Positions 34,562-42,844 of a stretch of 64,000 bases of DNA are shown piece after piece. How positions within the stretch are numbered: the first letter of the stretch is position 1; each line of letters opens with the position of its first letter. This stretch comes from CALINF01 sp039990395 (GTDB lineage: Bacteria > Pseudomonadota > Gammaproteobacteria > Pseudomonadales > Halieaceae). The stretch covers positions 124,001 to 188,000 of the forward strand of contig JBDXFZ010000041.1 in assembly GCA_039990395.1 (NCBI GenBank), read 5' to 3'. The notes under the pieces were generated by a model. The model did no database searches and was not told where the DNA came from. It saw only the letters and a program-made list of their open reading frames with translations. The position numbers and the translations under genes were made by a program.

Positions 34562-35668
34562 TTATTCGTTAGCACCTACCATCTTGGTATTGCCCTTAAA
34601 TGGCAGATCACTTTCCTGGTCGGGCAGCAGCGGTAGCGCATCGTCACGCCACAGTGGCTCCCAGCAGTGATGCCGCTGCAGCAAGTCTTTAGCTGCGGTT
34701 TGTTCATCCACTCCCAGCGATTGAAAGTGCGTTCGCAGCTCTTGTAAACACCAAACCCGATAACGTGAATAGCGCGCCCCTCTATAGGGCACACCATCGA
34801 TATCTGCATCAAAGCGTTTTTCCCCCGCGCTGACCGCCTTCACGTTAGCACACAGGTAGGGCAGGTACGCTTTGCCGATTTCATCAAGTATCGGCCCGAT
34901 ATCCTCAGGAATACCCGATACCAACGTGCCTTCACAGTCTGACAACCGGGTGTTCCACAGCCGGGCCACCCACTCCAATACCGCCGGCGCTCTTTGGCGA
35001 ACGATTTCCAAAGGAACCGGGTCCAGCGCAAAATGCCGAAAGAACGGACCTGAAAAGCCAACGTCAGCCAATGACGGCTTGTCGCCAAACAGGAACGGCC
35101 TTACTTCAAAAATGGTCTGCAACTGCTCTAGCGTTCGCAAGAAAATCGCCTCTACACCCGGCACACACTCCTGGGTAATGCCATCACCACTCGTGTATCC
35201 ATTGCGCTGCCGTTTGCGCAAATTCCACCGTTTAACCATCCCTGGAAGAGGTAGATTACCCATCAGTTCGTCCGCCAGATGGCGGCTTTGTAGATAGGCG
35301 CCCTCAGGGTAGTACCAGCGATAGTGCATCGCAGGACGCCAGAGCCATTCGTCTGCATAATCTTCGAGCAACAGGCTAAAGAAACGTTGCAGGGGGTCGA
35401 CGGGTACTACCGGATAATCGGGAAAAGCTTCTTCAAACCATTGAATCATTTTGGTGGAGTCAGTCATCCATCGACCGTCGGCCAGCTCCAGTGCCGGTAT
35501 CTGCATTACGCCCGTGTTTTCTTTTACTCGCTTTTCATCTTGCGGAAACTGCATGCCGAGCAAGGTGTAATCCAGGCTCTTGAGTCGAAAGTAATTTTCC
35601 ATTTTTCCTGAAAAGTAGGAGACATTTGAGCCATACAGTGTGGCCGGGAACAAGTTACCACTTGTCAT
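34562..35668 (-). CDS. Glutathione S-transferase-like protein with C-terminal extension
   Basis: A 368-residue protein with an N-terminal thioredoxin-like domain (ATLYGSNVSYFSGKMENYFRL ... GVMQIPALELADG ... DSTKMIQWFEE), then a helical domain including PFLFGDKPSLADVGFSGPFF, the GST N-cap region. Ordinary GSTs have 200-230 residues; this has ~110 extra, split between an insertion near 130-165 and a C-terminal tail I do not recognise. The stop-start overlap ATGA couples it to the EmrB-like efflux gene, so it may conjugate or bind the compound that the pump exports. Catalytic activity is not proven. Confidence 0.82.
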   Translation of the reverse strand: MTSGNLFPATLYGSNVSYFSGKMENYFRLKSLDYTLLGMQFPQDEKRVKENTGVMQIPALELADGRWMTDSTKMIQWFEEAFPDYPVVPVDPLQRFFSLLLEDYADEWLWRPAMHYRWYYPEGAYLQSRHLADELMGNLPLPGMVKRWNLRKRQRNGYTSGDGITQECVPGVEAIFLRTLEQLQTIFEVRPFLFGDKPSLADVGFSGPFFRHFALDPVPLEIVRQRAPAVLEWVARLWNTRLSDCEGTLVSGIPEDIGPILDEIGKAYLPYLCANVKAVSAGEKRFDADIDGVPYRGARYSRYRVWCLQELRTHFQSLGVDEQTAAKDLLQRHHCWEPLWRDDALPLLPDQESDLPFKGNTKMVGANE

Positions 35669-37293
35669 GTTGTCTCTCCCATTTTCGATGTGTCAGTTTG
35701 CATATCCACAAAGTACGACCGTGAGCGAAGGAAAGCTACAGGCACTATTGTTAGTATAAAAACGCCAGCCAAGACTAAAAAGCTATCGCGAAAACCCATA
35801 GTAAGCGCTTCTGACTCAATCATTTTATGCAGTGATTCTGTCGCCCAATTCAAGCTCACAAGGTCGGCAAGACCCTCGCGATGCATCATATGACTGAGTT
35901 TATCCAACGCTTCCATGGTGCTGAGATTATCGTAGCTCTGCGAATCCGCCAGCGCCTGAAAGTGAAAACTGGTTCGCCGGTCTAGCACGACAGAACTAAG
36001 GTTCACACCGAAAGCACCTCCAAGCTGACGCATAAAGCTGAAGGCGCCGGAGGCGGCTGTCAGTAAGGCTATCGGTATTCCCTGAAGCGCCGCCATCTGT
36101 TGCGCCGGCATCACCAAACCTATTCCCACTCTACTTAGCGCCACCCAAATAACGAATGTCACAAAACTTGTACCTACATCAGCGCCGCTCATAAGCCAGA
36201 ATGACGCAACGAAAAAGCCAGCACCAATGCTGAGCAATAGACGCGTGTCCAATGAATCAGAAAGCCGTCCAGACAGTGGGAATATGGCGACCATCAGAAA
36301 ACCCGCAGGCATCAACAAGGCCCCCGACTGGGTAGGCGTAAGATTTTGCACGAGCAGCAAGAATAGGGGTACGAGATAGGTTGAAGCATAGAGCCCGGCG
36401 CCAAACAAAAAGGCGACAATCGAGATGAGAATAAATTGTCGCTGGCGAAAGAGGCTTAGCTCCAGCACTGGATGTATCTGATTCATCTCCCAGTAAATGA
36501 ATGCCACTATTGATACGAGGCAGGTACCCCACAATCCAAGAATATAGTCTGAGTACCAACCCTCGCGCTCGCCACTGCCAAGCGCCAGCAGCAGCGCAGT
36601 AATAGCAACGGAAAGCAACACCAGCCCCACCCAGTCAAGGGGAAGCGGTCGTGCAGCTTTCAGCTTTGGCAGAAATATTGCCGTTAGTAGCAGAGCAAAT
36701 GCAGAAAAGGGAATGCCAAAGAAAAAAACATAACGCCAGCTGAACGTGTCGACCGCGACACCGCCTAGCGTGGGTCCGATGGCGGGCGCAAGAACAATGC
36801 CCATTGCGCTAATACCCATAGCCGTACCCTGACGACCAGCTGGAAACACCTGGAAGATAATCGTCATCGACAATGGCGCAAGCAGTCCCGCGGGAATACC
36901 CTGCAGAATGCGAGCGAAGATCATAACCTCAAGATTCGTCGACACCCCACCAAGAATAGAACCTGCGAGAAACAGAAACATGCCGGCCGCCACGGTACCT
37001 CGCAGTCCCAGCGTCTGAACACTCCAGTGACCACAGAGCATACCCACGGTTGCAGCAGCCAGATTTGATGTAGCAAGCCACTGCGCCTGATCCTGCCCAA
37101 CGCCAAAAGCCCCCATAATAGACGGAATAGCGACATTGATGATGGTGGTGGCCAGTACAGCCGCGATGTTACCTGCGATGACGGCCGAAACAGCATACCA
37201 ACGATAGGCCACGCCATAGCGTTTAAAAAACGCGACAAACTCTTCATTGGGCTGCAGCTCATCTAGATACGCTGAGAGCTCACTCGAGGACAA
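35665..37293 (-). CDS. EmrB/QacA-family MFS efflux pump (DHA2, 14 TM)
   Basis: A 542-residue inner-membrane protein with about 14 hydrophobic segments. Motif C-like GPTLGGVAVDTFSWRYVFFF after segment 5 identifies a drug:H+ antiporter-2. The start is a TTG at 37293, preceded by GAGGTGG, and overlaps the EmrA-like gene by 14 bp. With the adaptor upstream it would form a tripartite EmrAB-TolC-type exporter of hydrophobic compounds or fatty-acid-like toxins. It is the third gene of the MarR-EmrA-EmrB-GST operon. Confidence 0.92.
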   Translation of the reverse strand: MSSSELSAYLDELQPNEEFVAFFKRYGVAYRWYAVSAVIAGNIAAVLATTIINVAIPSIMGAFGVGQDQAQWLATSNLAAATVGMLCGHWSVQTLGLRGTVAAGMFLFLAGSILGGVSTNLEVMIFARILQGIPAGLLAPLSMTIIFQVFPAGRQGTAMGISAMGIVLAPAIGPTLGGVAVDTFSWRYVFFFGIPFSAFALLLTAIFLPKLKAARPLPLDWVGLVLLSVAITALLLALGSGEREGWYSDYILGLWGTCLVSIVAFIYWEMNQIHPVLELSLFRQRQFILISIVAFLFGAGLYASTYLVPLFLLLVQNLTPTQSGALLMPAGFLMVAIFPLSGRLSDSLDTRLLLSIGAGFFVASFWLMSGADVGTSFVTFVIWVALSRVGIGLVMPAQQMAALQGIPIALLTAASGAFSFMRQLGGAFGVNLSSVVLDRRTSFHFQALADSQSYDNLSTMEALDKLSHMMHREGLADLVSLNWATESLHKMIESEALTMGFRDSFLVLAGVFILTIVPVAFLRSRSYFVDMQTDTSKMGETT

Positions 37294-38428
37294 GTGCCAC
37301 CTCTACCATCATCCCTGGCCGTAGTTGCTGCCCTTCCTGTTCGATCGATATCTTAATGGGTATTCGCTGCGTCACTTTCGTGAAGTTTCCACTGGGGTTG
37401 GAACTCGGAAGCAGTGAGAATTGGCTAGTTGCTGCGCCGCCGATCTCGTAAACCTCGCCCTCGAGCTGCATATCCGGATAGCCGTCCACCTGCAGATTTG
37501 CCCGGGTACCCAACTGGATATGACGAATCTCGGTTTCCCTAATATTCGCGGCAACCCAGATTTTGTCCGGATTATGAATGAGCACAATTCTCTGCCCAGG
37601 CAAAACGTACTCGCCTTTTTCAACAAAAGACTTATCCACAATTCCGGATTCTGGCGCGAGGATCATCAGTTTGTTCACCAGCACCTGCTGGCGGCTGATA
37701 CGCGCGCGCACGCGATTCTGCTCGTGCTCTAAAGATAGCAATTCCTGCGCAAGTACATCGAGCTCGGCCTGCTCTGCCTTGGCCTCCATGACCGAGGCCC
37801 TGGCGCTGGAAACATCCGCCATTGTTCGCTGCATATACTGATCTGCCTGCTGTTGCACATTGCGCGCGGCCTCCCAATCCTGCTCAGAGATTATCTTTCG
37901 CTCGAGTAATGTTTGTGCGCGCTCCCATTCAATTTGCTTTAGCTCCAGATCAAATCTGGCGCCCTGCTGCGAGGCCAATGCTGCCTGCAACCTTGACTGC
38001 GCCGCTTGCAAGCGCCCACCTGTGCTTTGCTCGACTTGCTCCATACGCGCAAGCAGCTGCTGGTAGCTGGCAAGTTGGCTTTGCAACTCACTGCTAAGTT
38101 CCGCCAGTATGAATTGAGCCTCATCACTGTCTATCTGCGCGATCAGGTCTCCTTCGGCAAGTAGCTGGCCTTGCACAATGGGATATGCGACAAGCTGACC
38201 GGGCGACTCTGCGCTAACCTCAATCATCCGGGAGGCAATACGCGCATCATCTGTGTAGACATGTGTTGCTCGCTGATAGATCCAAAAGCCAAAAGCTATC
38301 ACCGCAACTAACGACACAAGTGCAATCGACGCTTTTCGCGCCGCATGGGTTTGCTTGGTCTCAGGAAGTTCAGACACAAAGGTACCTTCTTGTTGGCTCG
38401 CAATGGGTGGTGAGTTTGAACCCGTCAT
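37280..38428 (-). CDS. EmrA/HlyD-family membrane fusion protein
   Basis: A periplasmic adaptor of 382 residues. One N-terminal transmembrane helix (about 32-50) is followed by half a lipoyl domain (RMIEVSAESPGQLVAYPIVQGQ), a long coiled coil (about 110-230, rich in Gln, Glu and Ala) and the second lipoyl/beta-barrel part (LMILAPESGIVDKSFVEKGEYVLPGQ). It connects EmrB to an outer-membrane channel. The start used, ATG at 38428, overlaps the MarR stop by four bases. Confidence 0.92.
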   Translation of the reverse strand: MTGSNSPPIASQQEGTFVSELPETKQTHAARKASIALVSLVAVIAFGFWIYQRATHVYTDDARIASRMIEVSAESPGQLVAYPIVQGQLLAEGDLIAQIDSDEAQFILAELSSELQSQLASYQQLLARMEQVEQSTGGRLQAAQSRLQAALASQQGARFDLELKQIEWERAQTLLERKIISEQDWEAARNVQQQADQYMQRTMADVSSARASVMEAKAEQAELDVLAQELLSLEHEQNRVRARISRQQVLVNKLMILAPESGIVDKSFVEKGEYVLPGQRIVLIHNPDKIWVAANIRETEIRHIQLGTRANLQVDGYPDMQLEGEVYEIGGAATSQFSLLPSSNPSGNFTKVTQRIPIKISIEQEGQQLRPGMMVEVALVLE

Positions 38429-39315
38429 AACGGCATCCTTTCGCACAACTGTGCGCGCACTAGTCTCAGGTCCGCGTCCAACCGCTCTCTTTCGAGAGCA
38501 TCAATGCACTGGAAAAGGCGCGCATGGCTTGCTTCAACCTCAGATCGAATACTTTCCAATTGGGGTAATTTGGCCGGCATGAGGCTCAACCGCTTGATAC
38601 GCCTGTCGTGGCTATCGGGTGCTCTGCATACCCAGCTGGCACACTCCAGTTGATCTATCACTTTTCCGAGTGCAGCGGGCGCAATACCCAGACTTTCAGC
38701 AAGATCCGATTGCGCCAGATCACCGCGAAAATACAGCGCGCTCAGTGCGAACCATTGGGAGCGAGAAAAGCCAAATTCACGCAGCCGTAAGTCAAGTCGC
38801 TGCATCAACAGGCGATCACAATCGAGTAACAGCCAGAGCACCGTTTCGTCGCTGCTTTCAAGCTGAACTCCAGCCGTAAGCGTACGCAGATCATCCCGAA
38901 GCCGGCGCAATGAGAAAATTATCTCTGCTTGTGACAGTTGACTGAGCGTATCCACCAACGACATTTCCAGCGCGCTGAACTGGGCCTTGATTTCCTGAAT
39001 GACGGGAGACGCTTTGGTTGTGAGATGGACCTTCTTTGCCCTGCGATCACTAGCATCGCTACTACGTTCTATCCAACCGCCTGTCTCAAGCTGATCGATA
39101 GTCGCACCCACCGCCACTTTGTGCACAGATAATAAGCTACTTATCTGTGACTGGGTGAGATCGGAAATTTCTGATAAAACACCAAGAATACGCCAACTCG
39201 CCTGCGCAAAGCCGAGGTGACTAAGCTGCGAGTCCAGCGTTGCGCGCGCCAGCTTTGCCGAGTCGTGTATGAGGTACGCACCGACTTCTTTAAATCGAGT
39301 AGTGACCACCGGCAT
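38425..39315 (-). CDS. Tandem-duplicated MarR-family regulator (single-chain double MarR)
   Basis: At 296 residues this is twice the usual MarR length and contains two complete winged-helix domains, about 14-145 and 158-292. The recognition region TQSQISSLLSVHKVAVGATIDQ-L... (54 onward) matches AQSDLAESLGIAPAALGKVIDQ (201 onward), and the wings DASDRR (87) and DSHDRR (234) also lie exactly 147 residues apart. It probably folds as an internal pseudo-dimer. It is the first gene of the efflux operon and likely represses it, relieved by an aromatic or fatty ligand. The inverted repeat at 39320-39356 is its probable operator. Confidence 0.9.
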   Translation of the reverse strand: MPVVTTRFKEVGAYLIHDSAKLARATLDSQLSHLGFAQASWRILGVLSEISDLTQSQISSLLSVHKVAVGATIDQLETGGWIERSSDASDRRAKKVHLTTKASPVIQEIKAQFSALEMSLVDTLSQLSQAEIIFSLRRLRDDLRTLTAGVQLESSDETVLWLLLDCDRLLMQRLDLRLREFGFSRSQWFALSALYFRGDLAQSDLAESLGIAPAALGKVIDQLECASWVCRAPDSHDRRIKRLSLMPAKLPQLESIRSEVEASHARLFQCIDALERERLDADLRLVRAQLCERMPL

Positions 39316-39319
39316 CTCT

Positions 39320-39356
39320 ATAGTAAATAAGAATTATTATATACTCTATTTACTAT
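39320..39356. promoter_or_regulatory. Inverted repeat overlapping the marR-emrAB promoter
   Basis: A perfect inverted repeat ATAGTAAATA (39320-39329) / TATTTACTAT (39347-39356) with a 17-base spacer lies 5-41 bp before the MarR start. The spacer contains TATAAT on the minus strand (39336-39341), a good -10 box; no convincing -35 was found. The position fits autorepression. The arms are AT-rich and spaced wider than common MarR sites. Confidence 0.6.
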
Positions 39357-39428
39357 TCTGCACTTAGCACCGACTTTTCACTACTAAGGCTAGCTCAGCC
39401 CACTAGTACGGCTCACCACGAGATTTGA

Positions 39429-41018
39429 TCAGGCCAATAAAGCCCTGCCGGGAATAGCGCTGAGCAAACTGCGGGTGTATTCCTGCTGGGGATGTTCGAA
39501 CAACTGCTCGCCCGTACCCTCCTCCACCAGCTCTCCTTTGTAGAGCACCAGTATGCGGTCGGCCAAATGCCGAACCACCGCCAGGTCGTGAGACACAAAC
39601 AGCATAGTCAGCCCATACTCGCGGCCCAACTCCTGCATCAAGTCGAGAATCTGCGCCTGAATGGTCACGTCTAGAGCCGATACCGGTTCGTCGGCCACGA
39701 TGAACTCCGGCCGTGTGGCCAGAGCGCGGCCGATGGCGATGCGCTGACGCTGGCCACCGGAAAATTCGTGCGGATACTTGCGCACAAACGCTCGCGCCAG
39801 TCCCACGTCATCCATCAATTTGAGTACTCCAGCAGTCACCGTCTTGCGGTTTTCGATACCGTGCAGAAGCAATGGCTCCGCCAGCGTGTCAAATACGGTC
39901 ATGCGCGGGTTGAGGGACGCAAAGGGATCTTGAAAGATCATCTGCATGCGCCGGCGCATATCCTTTAGCGCGTTACCGTGCAGCGCAGTGACATCGGTAC
40001 CATCAAAACTTACCTCGCCCGACGTGACCGGAACAAGACGCAGCAATGAGCGACCAATAGTTGACTTACCACTACCCGACTCGCCGACCAAGCCGAGCAC
40101 CTCGCCACGACGGATATCAAAACTCACATCATTTACTGCTTTCACAACGGGCTGTTTGCCACCCTGAGAAAACCACGTACATAGGTTACGAACCTGAATC
40201 AATGGTTCCGGCACTTCTGCCATCGGTGTTTTGCTGTCACTGGGAATAGCAGCCAGCAGCTTTTGTGTGTACGGATGGGATGCGTTGCTGAAAATTCCCT
40301 CTCGATCCCCTGCCTCAACAATCCGGCCTTGCTGCATCACAACGATCTCATCGGCGATATCTGCGACCACGGCCAGGTCGTGACTGATGAATATCACGCC
40401 AATGTCGCGCTTGGTTTGTAGATTAGCGATCAAGTGTAGGATCTGCGCCTGAATTGTAACGTCCAGGGCAGTGGTAGGTTCGTCCGCAATAAGCAGTTTG
40501 GGCTCGTTGATCAACGCCATCGCGATCATGACTCTCTGTCGCATACCACCGGAAAACTGGTGTGGAAAATTGTCGATAGTAGACTCGGGTTCGCGAATAC
40601 CCACTTCATCCAAGAGTTCCAGCGCGCGCTCACGCGCCTCAGCTTGAGAGACCTTGTGATGGTAGATCAACGGCTCCATCAACTGCTTGCCGACCGTCAT
40701 AAAGGGGTTGAGGCAGGTCATAGGATCCTGAAAAATCATGGCGACATCCCGACCGCGCACTTTGCGCAGCTCACTCTCACTGAGCTGCAGTAAATCGCGG
40801 CCTTCGAAAACTGCAGTACCGCCGTCGATCCTTCCGGGCGGCATGGGTATCAATCCCAGCATCGAATAGCAGGCCACTGATTTACCGGAGCCTGATTCGC
40901 CGATAATCGCTGTGATCTTGCCAGATTCAACGGAGAAGCTTATGCCATCTACCGCCTTGTTCACCCCGTTGCGGGTGACAAAGCTCACTGCCAGATCGTT
41001 AACCTCTAATAGAGCCAT
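39429..41018 (-). CDS. Fused peptide ABC transporter ATPase (OppD-OppF / YejF type)
   Basis: A 529-residue protein with two complete ABC ATPase domains. The first has Walker A GESGSGKS at 40-47, signature FSGGM at 155-159 and Walker B LLIADEP at 175-181; the second has GESGSGKS at 312-319 and FSGGQRQR before FIVADEP. The sequence HPYTQKLLAAIP after the first domain is the usual OppD tail. Fusion of the D and F subunits is known from YejF and some GSI-type systems. It lies 3 bp after the OppC-type permease gene and powers the uptake of di- or oligopeptides. Confidence 0.94.
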   Translation of the reverse strand: MALLEVNDLAVSFVTRNGVNKAVDGISFSVESGKITAIIGESGSGKSVACYSMLGLIPMPPGRIDGGTAVFEGRDLLQLSESELRKVRGRDVAMIFQDPMTCLNPFMTVGKQLMEPLIYHHKVSQAEARERALELLDEVGIREPESTIDNFPHQFSGGMRQRVMIAMALINEPKLLIADEPTTALDVTIQAQILHLIANLQTKRDIGVIFISHDLAVVADIADEIVVMQQGRIVEAGDREGIFSNASHPYTQKLLAAIPSDSKTPMAEVPEPLIQVRNLCTWFSQGGKQPVVKAVNDVSFDIRRGEVLGLVGESGSGKSTIGRSLLRLVPVTSGEVSFDGTDVTALHGNALKDMRRRMQMIFQDPFASLNPRMTVFDTLAEPLLLHGIENRKTVTAGVLKLMDDVGLARAFVRKYPHEFSGGQRQRIAIGRALATRPEFIVADEPVSALDVTIQAQILDLMQELGREYGLTMLFVSHDLAVVRHLADRILVLYKGELVEEGTGEQLFEHPQQEYTRSLLSAIPGRALLA

Positions 41019-41021
41019 CAG

Positions 41022-41909
41022 TTAATCCCTCGATCCGCGTACGTCCAGCGCATCGCGCAGGCCATCGCCCAAAAAGTTTAGTGAGAACAGCGTTAAAGTA
41101 AGCGCAAGACCGGGAAAAATAAGTAGCCAGGGAAACTCTTCCATGGTCTCGGCCCCGTAACTGATCAACAATCCCCACGATGTTTGCGGCGGCTGAATAC
41201 CCAAGCCCAGGAAGCTGAGGAAGGCCTCCAGCAACATCACGCTGGGAATGGTGAGTGTGGTGTACACAATGATTGGGCCCAAGGCATTGGGCACAATGTG
41301 ACGCCGGATAATCGTGGCAGGTGACAGGCCCAGGGAAACGGCAGCCTCTACAAATTCCTGCTGCCGCAGCGACTGGACCTGGCTGCGCATAATACGTGCC
41401 ATGGTCAGCCACTCAACCGCCCCGATAGCCAGAAACAGCAGCAACATATTGCGCCCAAAGACCACCATCAACAATACAATAAAAATCATAAATGGCAGGG
41501 CATAGAGAATGTCCACTAGACGCATCATCACAGCATCGACTCGCCCGCCAGCATAGCCTGCGATTGCACCCCAGGTGATACCGATCACCAAGGCAACCGC
41601 TGTCGCAACAAAACCAACGGCCAGCGAGATCCTACCGCCATACATTATTTGGGTGAGCATATCGCGGCCGAAAATGTCCGTGCCCAGCCAGTGCGCAGCA
41701 GAAGGTGGAGTTGCGCCCAGATCCAGGTTCTGCGCCTGATAGCTGTAAGGTGCAATCCAGGGTGTGATTAGTGCAATCACAATGAAAAACACCAAGGTCA
41801 CCAGCCCAATAACTGCCAGTCGGTTTTTGCGCAAACGCAACCAGGCATCCTTCCAGAGCGAGGTGCCCTTCTCAGCTTCATCAATATCCGAAATTATTTG
41901 CGTAGTCAT
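41022..41909 (-). CDS. Peptide ABC transporter permease, OppC/DppC type
   Basis: A 295-residue inner-membrane permease. The N-terminal segment RKNRLAVIGLVTLVFFIVIALITPW is the first transmembrane helix, and the EAA loop that contacts the ATPase reads EAAVSLGLSPATIIRRHIVPNA. LEAFLSFLGLGIQPPQTSWG is a hallmark of OppC/DppC. The ATG at 41909 overlaps the OppB stop by one base (TGATG); a longer frame to 41951 would run into oppB. Confidence 0.94.
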   Translation of the reverse strand: MTTQIISDIDEAEKGTSLWKDAWLRLRKNRLAVIGLVTLVFFIVIALITPWIAPYSYQAQNLDLGATPPSAAHWLGTDIFGRDMLTQIMYGGRISLAVGFVATAVALVIGITWGAIAGYAGGRVDAVMMRLVDILYALPFMIFIVLLMVVFGRNMLLLFLAIGAVEWLTMARIMRSQVQSLRQQEFVEAAVSLGLSPATIIRRHIVPNALGPIIVYTTLTIPSVMLLEAFLSFLGLGIQPPQTSWGLLISYGAETMEEFPWLLIFPGLALTLTLFSLNFLGDGLRDALDVRGSRD

Positions 41910-42841
41910 CAGTGGTCTCCAAACTGAGCACGCAAGCGGGGATTCATCCACGCCGCGAGAATGTCTGACAGAAGATTGAAGACCACGATCAGTGTTGAGA
42001 GGAACACAGTCGTTCCGAGAATCATGGTGTAGTCGCGGTTAAACGCAGCCTGCACGTAGAAACGGCCAAGACCGGGTATCTGGAAAATAGTTTCTACTAC
42101 AAAGGAACCTGCCAGAAGTCCTGCGAATGCGGGCCCCAGAAACGCTACCACCGGTATCAAGCCGCCACGCAGCGCGTGCTTCACCACTACCTGCCATTCG
42201 GGCAGGCCCTTGGCTCTGGCAGTACGGATATAATCCTGAGACATCACCTCCAGCATGCCTGCACGACTCAACCGCGCTATGTAAGCAGCATAGGCGGAAC
42301 CCAGCGTAATTGCGGGTAACAGTTTGTCGCCGGGGATATCCCCCCAGCCCGACACCGGCAACCAATCAAGATAGATACCAAATACCAGCACCAGTAGCGG
42401 CCCTAGCAAAAATGACGGCATACAGATTCCAATCATGGCCGCCGTCATCGGCACATAATCCTGCGCGGTATTGGGTTTCAACGAGGCGAGCACGCCGGCA
42501 AGCCCGCCAATAATCACGGCCACCAGCAGCGCATAGAAACCCAGCTCTGCCGTTACGGGTAGACCCGCAGCAATCAGTTCGTTTACATCACGGCCGGGAT
42601 ACTTAAAGGATGGGCCCAGATCGCCTTGTGCCAGGTCTCCCAGATACGCGAGATACTGTTGGAACAGCGGTAAGTCCAGTCGATACTGGGCCTCAAGCGC
42701 GGCTTTTACCTCAGGCATTACAGCCTTTTCGCTAGAGAACGGTCCGCCAGGGGCAACGCGCACAAGAAAGAAGGTGACCGTTATCACCGCTAAGATCACG
42801 GGTATGGATTGCAGTACCCTACTCGTCAAAAAACGCCACAT
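41909..42841 (-). CDS. Peptide ABC transporter permease, OppB/DppB type
   Basis: A 310-residue permease with about six transmembrane helices. The N-terminus FLTSRVLQSIPVILAVITVTFFLVRVAPGGPF is typical of DppB/OppB, and the EAA loop reads RTARAKGLPEWQVVVKHALRGG. The ending DILAAWMNPRLR is a common family end. It is placed 3 bp after the OppA-type gene and couples to OppC. Confidence 0.94.
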   Translation of the reverse strand: MWRFLTSRVLQSIPVILAVITVTFFLVRVAPGGPFSSEKAVMPEVKAALEAQYRLDLPLFQQYLAYLGDLAQGDLGPSFKYPGRDVNELIAAGLPVTAELGFYALLVAVIIGGLAGVLASLKPNTAQDYVPMTAAMIGICMPSFLLGPLLVLVFGIYLDWLPVSGWGDIPGDKLLPAITLGSAYAAYIARLSRAGMLEVMSQDYIRTARAKGLPEWQVVVKHALRGGLIPVVAFLGPAFAGLLAGSFVVETIFQIPGLGRFYVQAAFNRDYTMILGTTVFLSTLIVVFNLLSDILAAWMNPRLRAQFGDH

Positions 42842-42844
42842 AGT

